Part shown: positions 61,757 through 64,000 of the stretch, one piece after another
How the letters are laid out: every line of letters starts with the position of its first letter
Numbering within the stretch: position 1 is the stretch's first letter
DNA from: an uncultured Rothia sp.
GTDB taxonomy: Bacteria; Actinomycetota; Actinomycetes; Actinomycetales; Micrococcaceae
Assembly: GCA_946221065.1 (NCBI GenBank)
Contig: CAMIIO010000005.1
Span: forward strand, 124,001 to 188,000
DNA length: 64,000 bases
Reading direction: 5' to 3'
Translations under genes and position numbers: made by a program
The notes under the pieces: model-generated
What the model saw: only the letters and a program-made list of their open reading frames with translations
Told to the model about the DNA's origin: nothing
The model's database searches: none

Positions 61757-63043
61757 TTAGTGGTTGAAGCGTTGGGGTGAGCAGTTTTTGAGGTCGCGGC
61801 GGTCTTCGTCGGTGAGTTTGTTGGTGAGTAGGTGGGTGAGGATTTCTGAGCCGCGGACGGAGAGGAGGATTCCGTGGCGGAAGTAGCCGTCGGTGATGGT
61901 GAGGTTGGGTATGGTGTGTCCTTGGTGGGTGAGGTGGCCGATGATGGGGAGGTCGTCGGGTGTGCCGGGGCGTGCTCGGGAGATGAGTTCGTAGATTTCG
62001 AGTTCTTCGATGGCGGGGATGAGTTCGCGGGCGTCGCGGAGGAGTTGGTAGATTCCTCCGGCGTTGATGCCTTCCATGGTGTCTTCGCGGGAGCTGGCTC
62101 CGATGACGAGGGTGTTGTCTTCGCGGGGTACGAGGTAGATGGGGTGGCCTCTGACTACGCCGCGGATGGTGGAGTTGAGGAAGGGTTGTTGGTTTTCGGG
62201 GATTTTGAGGCGGATGACGTCGCCGTGAACGGGGCGTAGGGGAAGTTTGGGGAGGGAGTCGATGCCTTTGAGGGTTGTGGCTCCGAGTCCGTTGGCGATG
62301 ATGATGTCGTTGGCGGTGATGGTGCCTTCGGTGGGGTCGCCTTCTTGGATGGGTGCTGGTCCCCATTCGCCGCTGGTGTCGATGTTCCAGCGGACGCCGG
62401 TGGTGCGGGTGGTTTCGTCGGTGGTGTGGGTGAGGATTTCGGTGGCGGTAACGGTGTAGATGTGTGGTGCGAGAAGTTCGAGCAGGGCGGTGGTGAACCA
62501 GCGGGGGTTGATTTGGTGGTCGCCCTGGATGTCGATGACGCCGGAGAGCCTGGGTGAAAGTACGGGTTCGTGTTGGCGTGCCGTGCGGGGGCTGATGGGA
62601 TTGACGTCGAGCCCGAGTTCACGCTGGTAGGCGCTGAGGTCTTCGAGGGCTTGTTTGTCTGCGGCGTCGAAGGCGCAGACCATGGTGGGGGTGTTTCGTA
62701 ATCCGACGGTGATGCCGGCGTTGGCTTGAACTTTTTCGGCAAATTCTGGATAGAGTTCTCCGGCGCGTTTCATGAGGGGGACGAGTTCTTCTTGCCGGTA
62801 TTGTACTTCGGAGGCTGGTGCCAGCATTCCGGCGGCGGCTCGGGTGGCTTCCGAGGCGGGGTAAGGATCTAGCAGGGTGACTTCTCGGCCGGATTGAATC
62901 AGCCGGTAAGCGGTGGTGAGTCCGATAATTCCTGCACCGATAATTACGACGTCCGCCTTGTTGGGAGGGATGACGTTGGTTGCGAGCGCAACGGTGTGGA
63001 TGGTGGATTCGGGTTGTGTGGGGTTGTATAGGGTGGCGCCCAT
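61757..63043 (-). CDS. thiO: Glycine oxidase ThiO
   Basis: FAD enzyme that oxidises glycine to the imine needed by ThiG in aerobic thiazole synthesis. The 428-aa protein has the dinucleotide motif DVVIIGAGIIGLTTAYRL (about residue 37), LLDPYPASEATRAAAGMLAP, the substrate domain with GDHQINPRWFTTALLE, and a C-terminal FAD motif with GYFRHGILLSVRG. I chose the ATG at 63043, which follows the riboswitch and a GAAGGAAG ribosome-binding stretch; the frame is open further up into the riboswitch, which is not coding. First gene of the thiO-thiS-thiG-thiF unit. Confidence 0.94.
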   Translation of the reverse strand: MGATLYNPTQPESTIHTVALATNVIPPNKADVVIIGAGIIGLTTAYRLIQSGREVTLLDPYPASEATRAAAGMLAPASEVQYRQEELVPLMKRAGELYPEFAEKVQANAGITVGLRNTPTMVCAFDAADKQALEDLSAYQRELGLDVNPISPRTARQHEPVLSPRLSGVIDIQGDHQINPRWFTTALLELLAPHIYTVTATEILTHTTDETTRTTGVRWNIDTSGEWGPAPIQEGDPTEGTITANDIIIANGLGATTLKGIDSLPKLPLRPVHGDVIRLKIPENQQPFLNSTIRGVVRGHPIYLVPREDNTLVIGASSREDTMEGINAGGIYQLLRDARELIPAIEELEIYELISRARPGTPDDLPIIGHLTHQGHTIPNLTITDGYFRHGILLSVRGSEILTHLLTNKLTDEDRRDLKNCSPQRFNH

Positions 63044-63054
63044 GGTGTGACTCT

Positions 63055-63173
63055 TCCTTCCGGCGGTGTGGTGCCGCATCAAGTTCGACGGTCGGCTTTC
63101 GCCCTCTCAGTTCCCGTTGGAGATTTTTGTGCCGCTTGGTTGTGCGGTGGGTTCTCGGGAGCTCCCGTAGGTT
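63055..63173 (-). promoter_or_regulatory. TPP riboswitch (THI element) of the thi operon
   Basis: The minus-strand leader carries the THI-box pieces in order: ACGGGAGC near the 5' end, CTGAGAGGG, then GACCG, GAACTTGATGCGG and CACCGCCGGAAGG. The core CTGAGAGG and GAACxTGAT segments are diagnostic of the TPP aptamer. The 3' end of the aptamer overlaps the purine-rich Shine-Dalgarno of thiO, and no terminator follows, so TPP would most likely block translation. Confidence 0.93.
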
Positions 63174-63179
63174 GTTTTT

Positions 63180-63215
63180 AGTATAGTTTCTTGGCTTGTA
63201 TGGGGAAAATTGTGT
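63180..63215 (-). promoter_or_regulatory. Predicted promoter of the thi operon
   Basis: Minus-strand TATACT (63185-63180) lies just upstream of the riboswitch 5' end, at the right distance for its transcription start; an 18-base spacer separates it from a weak TTTTCC -35. Confidence 0.45.
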
Positions 63216-63299
63216 GACGTTTTTGGGATGGTGTTACGTGGGTGGGGTGTGGTTGGTACGGTTGTGTTGTTTGTAGTTGTTTGTTTTTGAGGAGTTGTT

Positions 63300-63989
63300 G
63301 TGAGCGGTTTGTTGGTTCAGGGTGCTGGTGGGGTTTCTGATGAGCGGTTGCGTGCTGAGCGGTTGCGGAAGTTGGGTGAGGCTCGGTTGTATGTGTGTAC
63401 GGATGCGCGGTCGGATCGGGGTGATTTGGAGGAGTTTTTGCGGGCGTGTTTTGTTGGTGGGGTGGATATTGTGCAGTTGCGGGATAAGGGGATTTCTGCG
63501 GCTGAGGAGGTTGAGGCGTTGTTGGTGTTGAGGCGGGTTGCTCGTGAGTGTGGTGGGTTGTTTGCGGTGAATGATCGGGCGGATGTGGCTGCGTTGGTGG
63601 GTGCTGATGTGTTTCATGTGGGTCAGGATGATTTGTCTCCGGCGCAGGCGCGGGAGTTGTTGGGGGGCGCGGTGGTGATTGGGCGGTCGACGCATTCTGC
63701 GGTGCAGGCTGATGCGGCGATTGCTGATGTGGATGTGGATTATTTTGCGTGTGGTCCGATTTGGGAGACGCCGACGAAGCCGGGACGTGCTGCTGTGGGG
63801 TTGGATTATGTGCGTTATGTTGCGTCGACGGGTACGGGGAAGCCGTGGTTTGGTATTGGGGGTGTGAATGGGGGGACGCTTTCGCAGGTGTTGGCTGCTG
63901 GTGCTTCGCGTGTGGTGGTGGTGCGTGCGGTGACGCAGGCGGTGGATCCTTTGGTTGCGGCGCGGGGTTTGAAGGACGCGCTGGTGTAA
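63300..63989 (+). CDS. thiE: Thiamine phosphate synthase
   Basis: Joins the thiazole phosphate and the HMP pyrophosphate pyrimidine to make thiamine phosphate. The 229-aa protein has CTDARSDRGDLEEFL, VQLRDKGISAAEE, FAVNDRADVAALVGADVFHVGQDDLSP, IGRSTHSAVQADAA, GPIWETPTKPGR and FGIGGVNGG, all typical motifs. It starts with GTG at 63300 after GGAG. It is divergent from the riboswitch-controlled thi genes and has no riboswitch of its own that I can see. Its codons end mostly in G or T, opposite to the C/A-ending codons of the minus-strand thi genes. Confidence 0.96.
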   Translation: MSGLLVQGAGGVSDERLRAERLRKLGEARLYVCTDARSDRGDLEEFLRACFVGGVDIVQLRDKGISAAEEVEALLVLRRVARECGGLFAVNDRADVAALVGADVFHVGQDDLSPAQARELLGGAVVIGRSTHSAVQADAAIADVDVDYFACGPIWETPTKPGRAAVGLDYVRYVASTGTGKPWFGIGGVNGGTLSQVLAAGASRVVVVRAVTQAVDPLVAARGLKDALV

Positions 63990-64000
63990 TATGTAGGCTA

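Noticed and set aside
59534..62239. Several long plus-strand frames rich in Gly, Val, Asp and Glu or Trp and Ser opposite the thi genes
   Set aside because: They are antisense shadows of real thi genes, with low-complexity sequence caused by the strand skew.
61218..62366. 382-codon open frame on the minus strand rich in Arg, His, Pro and Thr
   Set aside because: It overlaps thiO and thiS in another frame and has a monotonous composition. It arises because the G+T-skewed DNA gives few stop codons; no family motif is present.

Overview
The window looks like a chromosomal segment of a high-G+C Gram-positive bacterium (Actinomycetota), most likely Micrococcaceae and possibly Rothia-like. The reasons are a mihF-type integration host factor beside gmk, a PriA without helicase motifs, the MurT/GatD lipid II amidation pair, and an actinobacterial gene order: lepA-rpsT-holA-comEC-comEA; priA-metK-coaBC-rpoZ-gmk-mihF-pyr operon-nusB-efp-aro genes-mltG-ruvX-alaS-rpsD-rarA; hisS-relA-secFD-yajC-ruvBAC-yebC. 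By eye the base composition is near 50% G+C, low for this family. Genus is inference; no rRNA gene lies in the window.

Layout. 1-9.8 kb: lepA (cut by the edge), a solitary PemK/MazF-like gene, rpsT, holA, a competence cluster in which ComEC is encoded as two adjacent genes, comEA, a DegV protein and leuS. 9.9-12 kb: a hydrolase/glycosyltransferase pair. 12-18 kb: priA, metK, coaBC, rpoZ, gmk, mihF. 18.2-27.2 kb: a pyrimidine operon (pyrR-pyrB-pyrC-PH-like membrane protein-carA-carB-pyrF) with a PyrR-type RNA site overlapping the pyrR ribosome-binding site. 27.2-34.2 kb: efp-nusB, the shikimate genes aroC-aroK-aroB, then aroE, mltG, ruvX. 34.2-44.1 kb: alaS, two small membrane proteins, rpsD, rarA, dtd, aspS, hisS. 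44.1-46.9 kb: an intergenic region with a candidate small RNA and tandem terminators, a DUF349 protein and an AbiEi-like protein. 46.9-58.1 kb: relA, secF, secD, yajC, ruvB, ruvA, ruvC, yebC, gatD, murT. 58.3-59.5 kb: a lone tyrosine integrase with its own promoter and TATGCA repeats. 59.5-64 kb: a thiamine locus (TPP riboswitch-thiO-thiS-thiG-thiF/moeB on the minus strand, thiE divergent on plus).

Almost all genes are ordinary housekeeping genes. Recognisable pathways are de novo UMP synthesis (all but pyrD), chorismate synthesis from DHQ synthase on (no aroD or aroA here), Holliday-junction processing, SecDF-YajC export, and thiazole synthesis by the glycine-oxidase route.

The least ordinary signals are: (1) the thiamine block, whose plus strand is extremely G+T-rich whichever strand carries the gene, with a sharp compositional edge inside the 3' end of thiF/moeB beside the integrase; (2) an ORF-free structured stretch near 44.39-44.50 kb ending in a strong terminator, a candidate C-rich-loop small RNA; (3) ComEC split into two translationally coupled genes, the first very AT-rich; (4) leader structures upstream of pyrR and mihF. 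I see no CRISPR array, tRNA, rRNA, insertion sequence or complete prophage.
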